From: Prevotella sp.
GTDB lineage: Bacteria > Bacteroidota > Bacteroidia > Bacteroidales > Bacteroidaceae
DNA: 64,000 nucleotides
Reading direction: 5' to 3'
NCBI GenBank assembly: GCA_016291495.1
Contig: JAEEXI010000004.1
Span: 1-64,000 of the forward strand
The notes under the pieces were generated by a model that had not been told where the DNA came from, did no database searches, and saw only the letters and a list, made by a program, of their open reading frames with translations. Shown here piece by piece: positions 53,354 to 61,174 of the stretch (positions within the stretch are counted from its first letter, which is position 1; the number at the start of each line of letters is the position of its first letter). A program made the position numbers and the translations under genes.

Positions 53354-55783
53354 ATGAAAAAAATCTTTACTTTATTGACGCTACTGCTATGTGCGGTAAC
53401 GAGCTCGTGGGCTGCAACGGTCAGCGACTTGAAGACCATTGCTACAGACTATGTATTCATTGCAGACAATATTACAAGCAATGGGACTGCAGGTTTAACG
53501 GCCAACACTCTTTATGATGGCAATGTAATCTTTGCACCGACTGCAAATACTGTTTCTACAGGTAAAGGGTCTGTTACTTTTGAGGGTGGTTCCCATCTTA
53601 ACTCACTCCGAATAAAGAATGCACAAGACCGTTTGGCATTCAAAGTGAATGGTGCATGTACAGTAACTTTTTATACGCAGTCTAATTCTACTCGCGGTCT
53701 CTATGTAAGTAAAAGCGACAACGTGACTGCTGATGCAAATGCATTTGTTAAACAAACTGCCAGTACTCCTAGTTGGGTAGCATCTTTGGACGCAGCGGGT
53801 GTGTACTATTTAACAAGTTACGGTGGGGACTTCTATATTGCTGGATTCAAAGTAGAGTATTCCAAGACAGGTCAGCCAACAATCGGCACAAATCCTGTTT
53901 CTGCAGAATACTCACAGGGTGATGCTGCAACTGCTCTTTCTGTTTCAGCAACAGCAGCCAATAGTGGTGCTCTAAGTTATCAGTGGTACAAGAACGAGTC
54001 TTGTCAGAGTGTTCTAGCTGGTGAAGGCGCAACAGCAATCGATGGCGCTAACAGTACCACTTACGCTCCTTCTACCGCCACTGCTGGTACTACCTATTAT
54101 TTCTGTAAGGTTACAGAAGAGGGTAATGCCAATGTTGCTACAACAAAAATGGCTAAGGTATTGGTAAATCCTGCTGGATTTAATGTTACTTATTCACTGG
54201 GCGAAGTTACAGGTACGGTTGGAATACTTCCTGAAGGTGCTAGCCACGTAACATCAGTAACCATTCCTGTTAACAAGACGCTCTATAAGGATGGCTATAC
54301 GCTGACGGCTTGGAATGATGGAACTGCTGATCATGCTATAGGAAGCACTTTTGATATTACTTCTGATATAACATTGACTCCCGTCTTCACAGCCAATGGA
54401 GCTTCAACATATCTTGGACATAATGCTTCTACTGTAACATGGGATTTCCAGACGAAGAACGGAGCTCCAACATGGCAGCTTGAAGGTAATACTGGTGTTC
54501 AAGTAGCACAGACTACTGTGGGGGGGAGCAGTATTGATGTCAAACTGGATATTGATGCGACTAGCGGCAAACTTAATAACGCCAGTTGGACAGACTGGGC
54601 ACAGTTTAATGCAGGTACAAAACTAACAGTGCCAGTATTGAATGGTGCAGTGGTGAAGTTGTTTACAATGAACGAAGGTACTGGTACAACATTTGGAGGC
54701 AGTGCTGCAGATTCTTATGCTTCTAATATCTTTACCTATACAGCAACTGCTGATGGAGACCTTGAAGTCGTTGCTGGTACTGGTGTAAGCTATGTACGTT
54801 ATATATCTGTTACCTATCCTAGCGAGACTGCTTTGCTGACAGTTTCTGCTAATAATACAGAAATCGCTCTTACTAAAGCTAGCATTAATGACGTTGACTA
54901 TTTAACTGCTGTAACTGATAACTGGCAGACTGGCAAAACCTATGGAGATTACACTGGTGACTTTGTTAACATGTCTAAGGCTGAACGTTATATAACAGTA
55001 AACGTTACTGGCGCAAGTTTCTTTCAGGTACTAGTGCAAAACTCAAGCAGTGGAAGAACATATTTAGTTAAGGTTGGAGATAGCGAAGCTCAACAAGTTA
55101 CTCACGGCGGAACAGGTGTAGAGTCCTCTGGTGTATTTGCAATCGCAGATCCCACAGCAGAAACCACAATTAAAATTTCCGGAGGTGGCTCTAGCGCGGG
55201 CAGCGTTTATCCTGTAGCCATCAACTTCAACCCTGCCGTTTCGGCTTCCATCAGCGAATACGAATGGGCCACCTTCGTATCCGACAAGGCTCTTGACTTT
55301 ACAGATTCTGACGTGAAGGCTTACGTAGTGACGGATTGTAGCGGATCTGCTATCGTGAAGAATAACGATGTGAAGAAGATTCCTGCCAACACACCGCTGT
55401 TGCTGAATGCGCCTGAAGGTACCTACGCAATTCCTGTAACTAATGAGCCCGGAACAATTACGACAAACTTGCTTGTTGCTGGTCCTGACGATTATGTTGG
55501 TACAGTGGCAGGTAAGACGAGATATGTATTGTCAGTTGAGGAAGGTAAAGCTCAGTTTATGAAGATTGTTAGTGATGTTTATGTATATGAAGGCAAAGCA
55601 TACTTGGAGTTCAACGAGGTGATAGCATCTCGTACTCTTGGCTTTGACGATGATGTAACAGCCATCAAGAACATGAAGGTTGGCTCTGAGGATAACATTT
55701 ACTATGACCTGCAGGGTCGTCGTGTACTGTATCCGACAAAGGGACTCTACATCGTGAATGGTAAAAAAGTAATCATTAAGTAA
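53354..55783 (+). CDS. Secreted Ig-like surface protein with T9SS-type tail
   Basis: An 809-aa protein. The start is ATG 53354: a signal peptide (Lys-Lys, hydrophobic core 'IFTLLTLLLCAVTSSWA', cleavage after Ala) begins there, and the longer upstream frame overlaps the leader. An Ig-like domain is at about residues 175-280 ('LSYQWYKNE...TYAPSTATAGTTYYFCKV'), with further beta-rich repeats to about 600. The C-terminus 'NIYYDLQGRRV...PTKGLYIVNGKKVIIK' is the Prevotella-type sorting tail. A probable cell-surface protein; ligand unknown. Confidence 0.85.
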   Translation: MKKIFTLLTLLLCAVTSSWAATVSDLKTIATDYVFIADNITSNGTAGLTANTLYDGNVIFAPTANTVSTGKGSVTFEGGSHLNSLRIKNAQDRLAFKVNGACTVTFYTQSNSTRGLYVSKSDNVTADANAFVKQTASTPSWVASLDAAGVYYLTSYGGDFYIAGFKVEYSKTGQPTIGTNPVSAEYSQGDAATALSVSATAANSGALSYQWYKNESCQSVLAGEGATAIDGANSTTYAPSTATAGTTYYFCKVTEEGNANVATTKMAKVLVNPAGFNVTYSLGEVTGTVGILPEGASHVTSVTIPVNKTLYKDGYTLTAWNDGTADHAIGSTFDITSDITLTPVFTANGASTYLGHNASTVTWDFQTKNGAPTWQLEGNTGVQVAQTTVGGSSIDVKLDIDATSGKLNNASWTDWAQFNAGTKLTVPVLNGAVVKLFTMNEGTGTTFGGSAADSYASNIFTYTATADGDLEVVAGTGVSYVRYISVTYPSETALLTVSANNTEIALTKASINDVDYLTAVTDNWQTGKTYGDYTGDFVNMSKAERYITVNVTGASFFQVLVQNSSSGRTYLVKVGDSEAQQVTHGGTGVESSGVFAIADPTAETTIKISGGGSSAGSVYPVAINFNPAVSASISEYEWATFVSDKALDFTDSDVKAYVVTDCSGSAIVKNNDVKKIPANTPLLLNAPEGTYAIPVTNEPGTITTNLLVAGPDDYVGTVAGKTRYVLSVEEGKAQFMKIVSDVYVYEGKAYLEFNEVIASRTLGFDDDVTAIKNMKVGSEDNIYYDLQGRRVLYPTKGLYIVNGKKVIIK

Positions 55784-55802
55784 TTAAAGGAGGAATTGTA
55801 TT

Positions 55803-55976
55803 ATGAAGAAGAAATTTCTGAAACCAACAATGGATATCGTCAAAATAGAGACACCACAGGTTATGGCGGGTTCACCCGGACTGGGTGGTAACTATACTCC
55901 AGATTCTGACCACCCTATTCTCGGTCGTGAATTTGACGATTTCGAGGATGAGCTGAATCAGCTAATGAATCCATGA
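55803..55976 (+). CDS. Small peptide, 57 aa, possible RiPP-like precursor
   Basis: It starts Met-Lys-Lys-Lys with a basic-hydrophobic leader ('FLKPTMDIVKIETPQVMAGS'), then a Gly/Pro-rich middle and an acidic tail ending 'FEDELNQLMNP'. A GGAGGA ribosome site precedes the ATG. Peptides of this pattern (KP-TMDIVKIE-type leader, MAGS-like junction) are frequent in Bacteroidetes and usually hypothetical. It follows the secreted-protein gene by 19 bp, probably on one transcript. Confidence 0.7.
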   Translation: MKKKFLKPTMDIVKIETPQVMAGSPGLGGNYTPDSDHPILGREFDDFEDELNQLMNP

Positions 55977-56097
55977 TAAAGAGATTTGAATGAATAATTC
56001 AATAGATTTTTAGTTAAACATAAAGTTTGAGGGTGTCGCCCCCTTCGTGAGAACAAGCGACACACTAGTTATTAGTAAATAAATAATATTTTTCTCG

Positions 56098-56130
56098 AAC
56101 CACTGCATCGCGAGGTGCGGTGGTTTTTTA
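56098..56130. terminator. Terminator between convergent genes
   Basis: AACCACTGCA (56098-56107) pairs with TGCGGTGGTT (56116-56125) with one mismatch, followed by TTTTTTA, on the plus strand. It ends the transcript of the secreted-protein operon just before the convergent GT2 gene. A smaller GTGTCGC/GCGACAC hairpin lies at 56033-56063. Confidence 0.65.
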
Positions 56131-57126
56131 TTTCTTTCGACGGTGCTGGAGTTGTTTGAAGAGGAACTTGAAGACTTCCTTTCCCCAATGGTTGTGGGGC
56201 AGGAGATCAGCAGCCCAGAGGAGCGTCTTTTCTTTGGGGTATTCCCTGAAAGGTAGGGCTTTCCCAAAGCGCTTGGAGGTTGCACGAAGTTCTGGGGTCT
56301 TGGGAGTCCTGATATAGTGGTTGCAAAAATCCCTAACAAAACGGCTGGCTTCTCTTCCTTCTTCACCCGGTGTAAAATTAGCTGAAATGATACTGCTAAT
56401 CATATTGTAGTGTTTGAGCCGTTCTTTCTTGTCTGTGCCTCCACTGATAGAATCATCACGCTGATAATAAAAATAGGTCACATCAGGAATACTATATAGA
56501 TAGTTGAGATGTTTCAATACAAAGAAAGACCATAGAACATCTTCCCATAACTGACCTTCACGGAATCTTAGCTGGTGGTCATTTAGAAAATCTTTCCTGA
56601 TGAGTTTATTCCATGCTCCTGAAATAAAGACATTTTTAGAACTGAAAATATAATCTCGAATCTCTTGATGGTTTGTGAAGACTTCTTTCTTATGTTTAAA
56701 GTAAATTGGAAGATCTATAGGTCCTTGATCTGAGAAGCGCATCCAACCACCATAGACCATTTCGATGTTGTTATCTTTCAGGACAGGTGCCATTAGCTTC
56801 TCCACACAATCGTTGCTGATAATATCGTCGCTATCGATATAGAGGATATAATCGCCTGTGGCAGCATCTGTACCTGTATTTCGGGCAGCAGAGAGACCTC
56901 TGTTCTGCTCGTGATGCATAATGCGGAATTGGATAGGACCCTTGTAGTCAGCAATCATCTGCTTGCATTTGGCAATGCTGTCGTCTGGCGAGGCATCATC
57001 CACTAGGATACATTCAAAGTGGTTGTAAGTCTGCTTGATAACAGACTTCAGACACCGTTCTATATAGGCTGAAACCTTATAGACGGGAATGATGAGCGAT
57101 ATAGTGATTTCCTTTTGTGGTTCCAT
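56128..57126 (-). CDS. Glycosyltransferase family 2
   Basis: A 332-aa GT-A enzyme on the minus strand: 'ISLIIPVYKVSAYIERCLKSVIKQTYNHFECILVDDASPDDS', acidic 'LYIDSDDIISNDC', and 'LWEDVLWSFFVLKHLNYLY' in the C-terminal half, as in Bacteroidales capsule/LPS GT2 proteins. It stands alone, outside the main glycan locus, with its own divergent promoter. Acceptor unknown. Confidence 0.9.
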   Translation of the reverse strand: MEPQKEITISLIIPVYKVSAYIERCLKSVIKQTYNHFECILVDDASPDDSIAKCKQMIADYKGPIQFRIMHHEQNRGLSAARNTGTDAATGDYILYIDSDDIISNDCVEKLMAPVLKDNNIEMVYGGWMRFSDQGPIDLPIYFKHKKEVFTNHQEIRDYIFSSKNVFISGAWNKLIRKDFLNDHQLRFREGQLWEDVLWSFFVLKHLNYLYSIPDVTYFYYQRDDSISGGTDKKERLKHYNMISSIISANFTPGEEGREASRFVRDFCNHYIRTPKTPELRATSKRFGKALPFREYPKEKTLLWAADLLPHNHWGKEVFKFLFKQLQHRRKK

Positions 57127-57142
57127 CTTTGTGATTTGATTG

Positions 57143-57174
57143 CAAAGTTACGCAAAAACGAGAGAAATGCAAAA
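57143..57174 (-). promoter_or_regulatory. Promoter of the GT2 gene (minus strand)
   Basis: On the minus strand TAACTTTG (plus 57143-57150, reading CAAAGTTA) is the -7 element and TTTTG (plus 57170-57174) the -33 element, spaced by about 19 bp. The start codon lies about 17 bp downstream of the -7 element. Confidence 0.7.
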
Positions 57175-57273
57175 GGAAAGCTTGCTTTCTTTTCATTGCC
57201 GAGTGCAAAGTAAGTTCGGCGAAGCCAAAGATAATGAAATTGTTTGAATAATATGGTTTTACCTTTGATATTA

Positions 57274-57305
57274 TTTGGTGGATTGCGAAAATCAGTCTAC
57301 CTTTG
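57274..57305 (+). promoter_or_regulatory. Promoter of the PqqD-like gene
   Basis: TTTG at 57274-57277 and TACCTTTG at 57298-57305 with a 20-bp spacer, 21 bp before the start codon. It is divergent from the GT2 promoter, about 120 bp away. Confidence 0.75.
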
Positions 57306-57326
57306 CATCCATAAATCATTAAAAAG

Positions 57327-57590
57327 ATGAAGCTGAAATATGAGTTTTCCATACAAGAGGTAGCCGATAAGTTCGTGGCTGTTGCCAAGAATCCTGAGAC
57401 GGAGACGGTAGAACACGTGTTCAACCTGAACGAGACGGGGGCACTCATCCTGCAGGCGCTGCAAGATGGCAAGGATGTGGCGGAAATCGTCGACCTGCTG
57501 CTAGCAGAGTACGACATAGAAATTCAGGATGCCGAAAAGGAGGTTAATGCCTTTATCGACTCCCTGAAAGATAACGGATGGGCTATCTGA
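57327..57590 (+). CDS. PqqD-family protein (RiPP recognition element-like)
   Basis: An 87-aa winged-helix PqqD-type protein: 'FVAVAKNPETETVEHVFNLNETGALILQALQDGKDVAEIVDLLLAEYDI' is the standard PqqD pattern, ending with 'VNAFIDSLKDNGWAI'. Family members bind RiPP leader peptides and deliver them to radical SAM or other enzymes. No radical SAM gene is nearby, so it is an orphan. The gene at its 3' end is convergent and overlaps by 67 nt. Confidence 0.85.
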   Translation: MKLKYEFSIQEVADKFVAVAKNPETETVEHVFNLNETGALILQALQDGKDVAEIVDLLLAEYDIEIQDAEKEVNAFIDSLKDNGWAI

Positions 57591-57615
57591 CTATTTGGGA
57601 ATGACAAGTTTGGAA

Positions 57616-57804
57616 GTCTGAGGGTTGATGGCTGATGGCTGAAGTCTGAGGGCTGAAGTAAGAGGGCTGATGGCTGAGGGCTGAAGTAAGAGGGCTGAGG
57701 GCTGAGGGCTGAAGTAAGAGGGCTGATGGCTGAGGGTTGATGGCTGAGGTCTGATGGCTGAGGGCTGAAGTCTGAGGGCTGATGGCTGAGGTCTGATGTA
57801 AGAA
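57616..57804 (-). repeat. 27-unit heptamer array GGCTGAN inside the CHC2 gene
   Basis: Exactly 27 consecutive 7-nt units (189 nt) with consensus GGCTGAK and variants GTCTGAG and GTAAGAG, with no indels. On the coding (minus) strand three heptamers encode seven residues, giving the Ser-His-Gln-Pro-Ser type peptide repeat. It is the longest heptamer array in the window. Confidence 0.9.
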
Positions 57805-58105
57805 GATGCAGGCCGAAGAGGCAGTGCTGGAGTTCGTAGTTCTCAGGCAGCTTATCCTTCATCAGAGAGTGGACCCAGGTGGGGGTATGCTGTTTGTCGC
57901 GGTGACAGTCGGACTGGTAGTACATAATCTTGCCGGTATGCACCCGCTGCTGGTCGTCAATCTCCCAGAAGATGACACCACCGTCCTTGGAGACTCCTAA
58001 ACGGTAGCAGGCTGCTGCATGACGCAGCTGTCCTTCAGACAAATAGCCCGTGGAAACAACGGATTTGCAGAATTGCGAATCCACGGAAAGAGAACGTTGG
58101 ACGAT

Positions 58106-58133
58106 GTCTGATGGAAGAGGGCTGAAGGCTGAT
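58106..58133 (-). repeat. Second GGCTGAN heptamer array in the CHC2 gene, 4 copies
   Basis: GTCTGAT, GGAAGAG, GGCTGAA and GGCTGAT lie within the linker between the zinc finger and the following domain of the same gene. They share the unit of the 27-copy array. Confidence 0.75.
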
Positions 58134-58544
58134 GTTTTCTTTTCGACCAAAGATTGCATGGGATTCACGGAATTAGGGATTGACGAATCCACGGATTCTT
58201 GCTCCCGTGTTTCCGTAGTTCCTCGTTTTCGTGGTTCCTCGATGAGGACGATGTGGAACTCATTGACGAGCCAGTCGCACGCCTCGATGAAGCTCTTGTT
58301 CTCGTAGTCCTGCACCAGCTTGATCACGTCACCACCTTTGCCACAGACAAAGCACTTGTAGATGTTCTTTTTGGGGTTCACGTGCATCGACGGATGCTGA
58401 TCGTCGTGATACCAGCATGTGGCACGTTTGGTGATTTGGCCCATGCCATAGAGCGAAATCCCGAGCTTCGAGCATACATCGAAGATGGGTACCTCGCGTA
58501 TTTTCTGCAAATTTAATTCATCGTACTTCACGTCGTAAAACTTA

Positions 58545-58640
58545 GTTTACTGTTTACCGTTTACTGTTTACCGTTTACTGTTTAGTTTACCGTTTAGTTT
58601 ACTGTTTACCGTTTACCGTTTAGTTTACTGTTTACTGTTT
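58545..58640. repeat. Heptamer array GTTTACY, about 14 units
   Basis: GTTTACT and GTTTACC units alternate, with occasional 5-nt GTTTA units, in the gap upstream of the CHC2 gene. The reverse complement of the same unit recurs at 63221-63255. Confidence 0.85.
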
Positions 58641-58650
58641 TTTGTCCTGC

Positions 58651-58726
58651 GGTGAAGGCTCTGGGGGCCCCACATACTACATTCTCTCTCGTAGAGAGAA
58701 TTACGTATGGGGTCAGACGCTTCACC
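58651..58726. repeat. Long imperfect palindrome next to the AAA gene
   Basis: GGTGAAG (58651-58657) pairs with CTTCACC (58720-58726); CCCCACATA (58668-58676) pairs roughly with TATGGGG (58706-58712); ATTCTCTC (58681-58688) pairs with GAGAGAAT (58694-58701). The result is a 76-nt hairpin ending exactly at the stop codon of the AAA ATPase gene. It may be a terminator or a recombination site. Confidence 0.55.
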
Positions 58727-59892
58727 TACGGAGGTAACACATACTCCTTCTTGCCAAACGGGTTGGTGGTGCAAAGCAGGACCTTTTCGGTGACGGCCTG
58801 CCGGAGGATTTCGTCGTGGATTTTGTCCTTGATGGCATTCGTCTTGGCGTAGATCTCCGTCTTCAGCGCCTCCTCCTGATACGTCTGTCCGGGTGTCATG
58901 ATATCCGTGAACAGTAGCTTCACGTCAAAGACATGCTTGCGACCCTCCTTGTGGGCATACTTCGGGTTCAGGTCGGCATACGGCTTATTAGGTCTTCCAC
59001 CACTCTTTTCGAGTTTTGCCACCATCTTGCGCTGCGCCTCAAACTGCGCCTCCAAGAGTTGCTTCTCGGTACAACGATACGGAATGCCCTCCTCGTTGAC
59101 GGCAAACGACAGTCCCTCCGGGATGTCATACTTTCGGGTGTCCGTCTGGCTCCACGTAAAGATACGCTCACCGGATTTGGCACACTCGTACATCTCGAAG
59201 GCCTTGTGTTTCAGCTCCGTACCTATCCAGCCGCGAGGGTTATGGTCTTCGATGCTCTTGTTCTGGTGCAGCACACATACAATGGCGCAATGGTACTCCG
59301 ATGCCAGGTGCATCAGTCGCTCCATCACGTTCTGTGCGATCACACCATCGTTGATGTCAGAGACCAGGTCACGCAGACCATCGAGTATCACCAGGTCTGG
59401 CTTGCGATAGCGTACCGCCACTTCGAGTGACGGCAGACGCTCATTGACGGGCTTCTGGCGGACATTAAACACATCGAACTGCTCGCTGGGAAACTGATCC
59501 TGCTGGATGCCTGTCATCTGGCAGATACGCTGGCAGAGGATGTCCTTGGTGGATTCATCGCTCTGCTCAGTATCGTACCAGAGCACGTGCAGGGGTGCGA
59601 TGTCATCATTACGTTCCAGACTGAGCACCTGACGTTGGAAGCACAGCGCCATCAGTATGCTGCATACGAAGGTTTTGCCGCTCTTGGCCTTGCCTGAGAG
59701 TCCTGTCAGCTCGCCGCGTGCAAAGCACGGCTTACCATGGAGCCGGAACAGGAACTCCACCGGTGGCAGTTCCTTCGTGGGCGTAATCCTAAACGCTTCC
59801 AGCTCACGGAGCCGCCTCTCGTCCTCAGGCGAAAACCCTGCCAAAGCCAATTCCCCCTGAAGCAACCTTAGAGCTTCTTGATTCACATTCAT
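58726..59892 (-). CDS. RecA-like AAA ATPase (RepA/AAA_25 type)
   Basis: A 388-aa protein: Walker A 'GLSGKAKSGKTFVCSIL' (about residues 64-80), 'VLWYDTEQSDESTKDIL', Walker B 'PDLVILDGLRDLVSDIND', and 'CAIVCVLHQNKS'. The C-terminal about 110 residues are basic and helical ('KLEKSGGRPNKPYADLNPKYAHKEGRKHV') and may bind DNA. With the CHC2 gene it forms the primase/helicase pair seen at the borders of integrated elements and phage-like plasmids in Bacteroidales. It appears intact. Confidence 0.85.
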   Translation of the reverse strand: MNVNQEALRLLQGELALAGFSPEDERRLRELEAFRITPTKELPPVEFLFRLHGKPCFARGELTGLSGKAKSGKTFVCSILMALCFQRQVLSLERNDDIAPLHVLWYDTEQSDESTKDILCQRICQMTGIQQDQFPSEQFDVFNVRQKPVNERLPSLEVAVRYRKPDLVILDGLRDLVSDINDGVIAQNVMERLMHLASEYHCAIVCVLHQNKSIEDHNPRGWIGTELKHKAFEMYECAKSGERIFTWSQTDTRKYDIPEGLSFAVNEEGIPYRCTEKQLLEAQFEAQRKMVAKLEKSGGRPNKPYADLNPKYAHKEGRKHVFDVKLLFTDIMTPGQTYQEEALKTEIYAKTNAIKDKIHDEILRQAVTEKVLLCTTNPFGKKEYVLPP

Positions 59893-60306
59893 TTCAATTC
59901 ATATATAAGTTCACGCAGAAACAACAGAAACAACAGAAATTTAAAGTCCCACATATCTATTCCTTTTTTGACCACAGATTATACGGATTCCACGAATACA
60001 AATAATTCTTTAAGATGACAGTCACATATGACTGCTTTATTCTGAACACGTTCTGAATAAAGGTTTATATTTTCTGTGATGCATCTTGAAAGCTCAAAGC
60101 AGCGAGAGCAAAGCAAACTCGTTTGTACTTTGCCGAGTCGTGAAGAGTTTCGAGAAACTCAAAACAAGTTTTCAGAGTACCTCATATAAAATATCAACTC
60201 ATCATCTTCAAGAATTTAATTTCTGTTATTTCCTTTATTTCTGCGTGACATAATAATCCGTGTAGATCCGAGAGATCCGTGTTCGAAAAAAAACTTCGTG
60301 TTTCCG
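59893..60306. other. Non-coding region, AT-rich with palindromes
   Basis: No gene. It contains CAGTCACATATGACTG (6-bp arms, near 60022-60037), a TTCTGAA direct repeat, and a stretch (about 60095-60135) with GCAAACTCGTTTGTACTTTGC-like pairing that ends CCGAGTCG. Similar 'gcaaagtaagttcggcg' and 'ctcggcat' pieces occur near 57200 and 53215, so it may be a species-specific intergenic repeat. No clear promoter. Confidence 0.5.
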
Positions 60307-60627
60307 TCAGTTCTCTTCATCTGATTCCTCCTTTTGTTTGGATACGATGGCTTGCTGACAGTCAAGGTCTTCATCCTGGTAAATGAAGTCGGAGAAGAAG
60401 AACCAGTTGTCATTAAAATCCTCCACTCCCATGTGCGATGTCAATCGGATCATCAGCATACAGAAATCCGCCGCATACCTCGCCGCCAACATCCGGTTAA
60501 ACTCCCTACTCTCCGCACTCGGATAGTACTCCTTCTGTGCATCGTCCAGTGTCAATACCCGCTCAAAATGAGCCTTAAATCTGTCGTACAGCTGAATACA
60601 TCGCTGTTCTCTTTGATTTTTGTCCAT
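60307..60627 (-). CDS. Hypothetical protein, 106 aa
   Basis: No family recognised. The start is ATG 60627 ('MDKNQREQRC'); the longer upstream reading is less likely because it runs into the promoter region. The protein is all-helical with a central 'FNRMLAARYAADFCMLMIRL' segment and an acidic, Glu/Ser-rich tail. The gene lies between the AAA ATPase and a divergent small-gene pair and is probably part of the same element remnant. Confidence 0.6.
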   Translation of the reverse strand: MDKNQREQRCIQLYDRFKAHFERVLTLDDAQKEYYPSAESREFNRMLAARYAADFCMLMIRLTSHMGVEDFNDNWFFFSDFIYQDEDLDCQQAIVSKQKEESDEEN

Positions 60628-60710
60628 AAATTCGTTTGTTTGTATGAGGTTAAACTTTACGAAAACTGCACATTTGTGCATTTTGTTCAACAAATATCGG
60701 AAAAATCTGC

Positions 60711-60718
60711 TATCTTTG
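60711..60718 (+). promoter_or_regulatory. -7 element for the small-gene pair
   Basis: TATCTTTG matches TAnnTTTG, 55 bp upstream of the start codon at 60774. A TTTG-like -33 element at 60682-60685 is a few bases farther away than ideal. Confidence 0.6.
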
Positions 60719-60773
60719 TGCTCGTTTTGTGCTCCACTAGGGGTACACAGATTTTAATTAAATTAACAACAAC

Positions 60774-60914
60774 ATGAAACAATTAATGTTCACCCCGTCG
60801 TTTCTTGCTTTACTCAAAGACATGATCGACACCGACGCACAGGCCACTGTGCGCAACCTCTGCGCAGCCCATATTGGCAGGAAGACCCAGAGGCATTTTA
60901 GTAAAGTGACGTGA
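60774..60914 (+). CDS. Small hypothetical protein, 46 aa
   Basis: Starts 'MKQLMFTPSFLALLKDMIDTD' after an AACAACAAC leader and ends with a basic tail. No family recognised. Its stop TGA overlaps the next GTG start (GTGA), which points to coupled translation. Alternatively the two frames were one gene split by a frameshift, since the second continues without its own ribosome site. Confidence 0.5.
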   Translation: MKQLMFTPSFLALLKDMIDTDAQATVRNLCAAHIGRKTQRHFSKVT

Positions 60915-61111
60915 TAGCCCTCTGGCAGGCTTACGTCATGGTTCGTTATTTCCTGCGTAAGCCCGATATGCCCGCTTACCGCAAATGGCAGCTCATCGCC
61001 GACCTCCTCGATCGCCTCGAAGAGGATTACCTGAAGGCCTTCCCCGACGAAGCCCCTATTTTCAACGAAGGCTTTAAGGAAACCCTGCTCAAGCTTGTCA
61101 TTCCGAAGTAA
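60911..61111 (+). CDS. Small hypothetical protein, 66 aa, coupled
   Basis: GTG start overlapping the upstream stop, or ATG 60938 as an internal start. Helical with 'KWQLIADLLDRLEEDYLKAF' and a basic C-terminus. No family recognised. It is followed at once by a very strong bidirectional terminator, so the pair forms a separate short transcript. Confidence 0.5.
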   Translation: MIALWQAYVMVRYFLRKPDMPAYRKWQLIADLLDRLEEDYLKAFPDEAPIFNEGFKETLLKLVIPK

Positions 61112-61114
61112 TAG

Positions 61115-61173
61115 GCACAAAAAAACAGCAGTTGCAATCTCATCTCGAGGTTGCAACTGCTGTTTTTTTGTGC
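61115..61173. terminator. Strong bidirectional terminator, perfect 23-bp stem
   Basis: 61115-61137 (starting GCACAAAAAAACAGC) is the exact reverse complement of 61151-61173, with a 13-nt loop. A7 in one arm becomes T7 in the other, so it can stop transcription in both directions, between the small genes and the convergent ATPase gene. Confidence 0.92.
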
Positions 61174-61174
61174 C

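Larger units (their letters stand above)
57524..58531 (-). pseudogene. CHC2 zinc-finger primase-like protein, C-terminus replaced by repeats
   Basis: A 335-aa frame with a GTG start (58531). Residues 1-90 are a CHC2 zinc finger: Cys39, His42 and Cys60/Cys63 in 'CWYHDDQHPS' and 'YKCFVCGKGGDVIKLV'. Residues about 150-240 resemble the DUF6371/primase-like domain ('YRLGVSKDGGVIFWEIDDQQRVHTGKIMYYQ'). After 'CLFGLHLL' (about 245) the coding sequence becomes a Ser-Pro-Gln repeat encoded by a heptamer array, and the expected Toprim-like end is missing. Probably an inactive remnant of an integrated element's replication gene, together with the AAA gene upstream. Confidence 0.75.

Noticed and set aside
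57616..57804. Possible CRISPR array
   Set aside because: The units are 7 nt in direct tandem with no spacers; no cas genes were seen. It is a heptamer tandem array.
58651..58726. Integron attC-like site
   Set aside because: The palindrome lacks the GTTRRRY/RYYYAAC core sites and no integrase is present.
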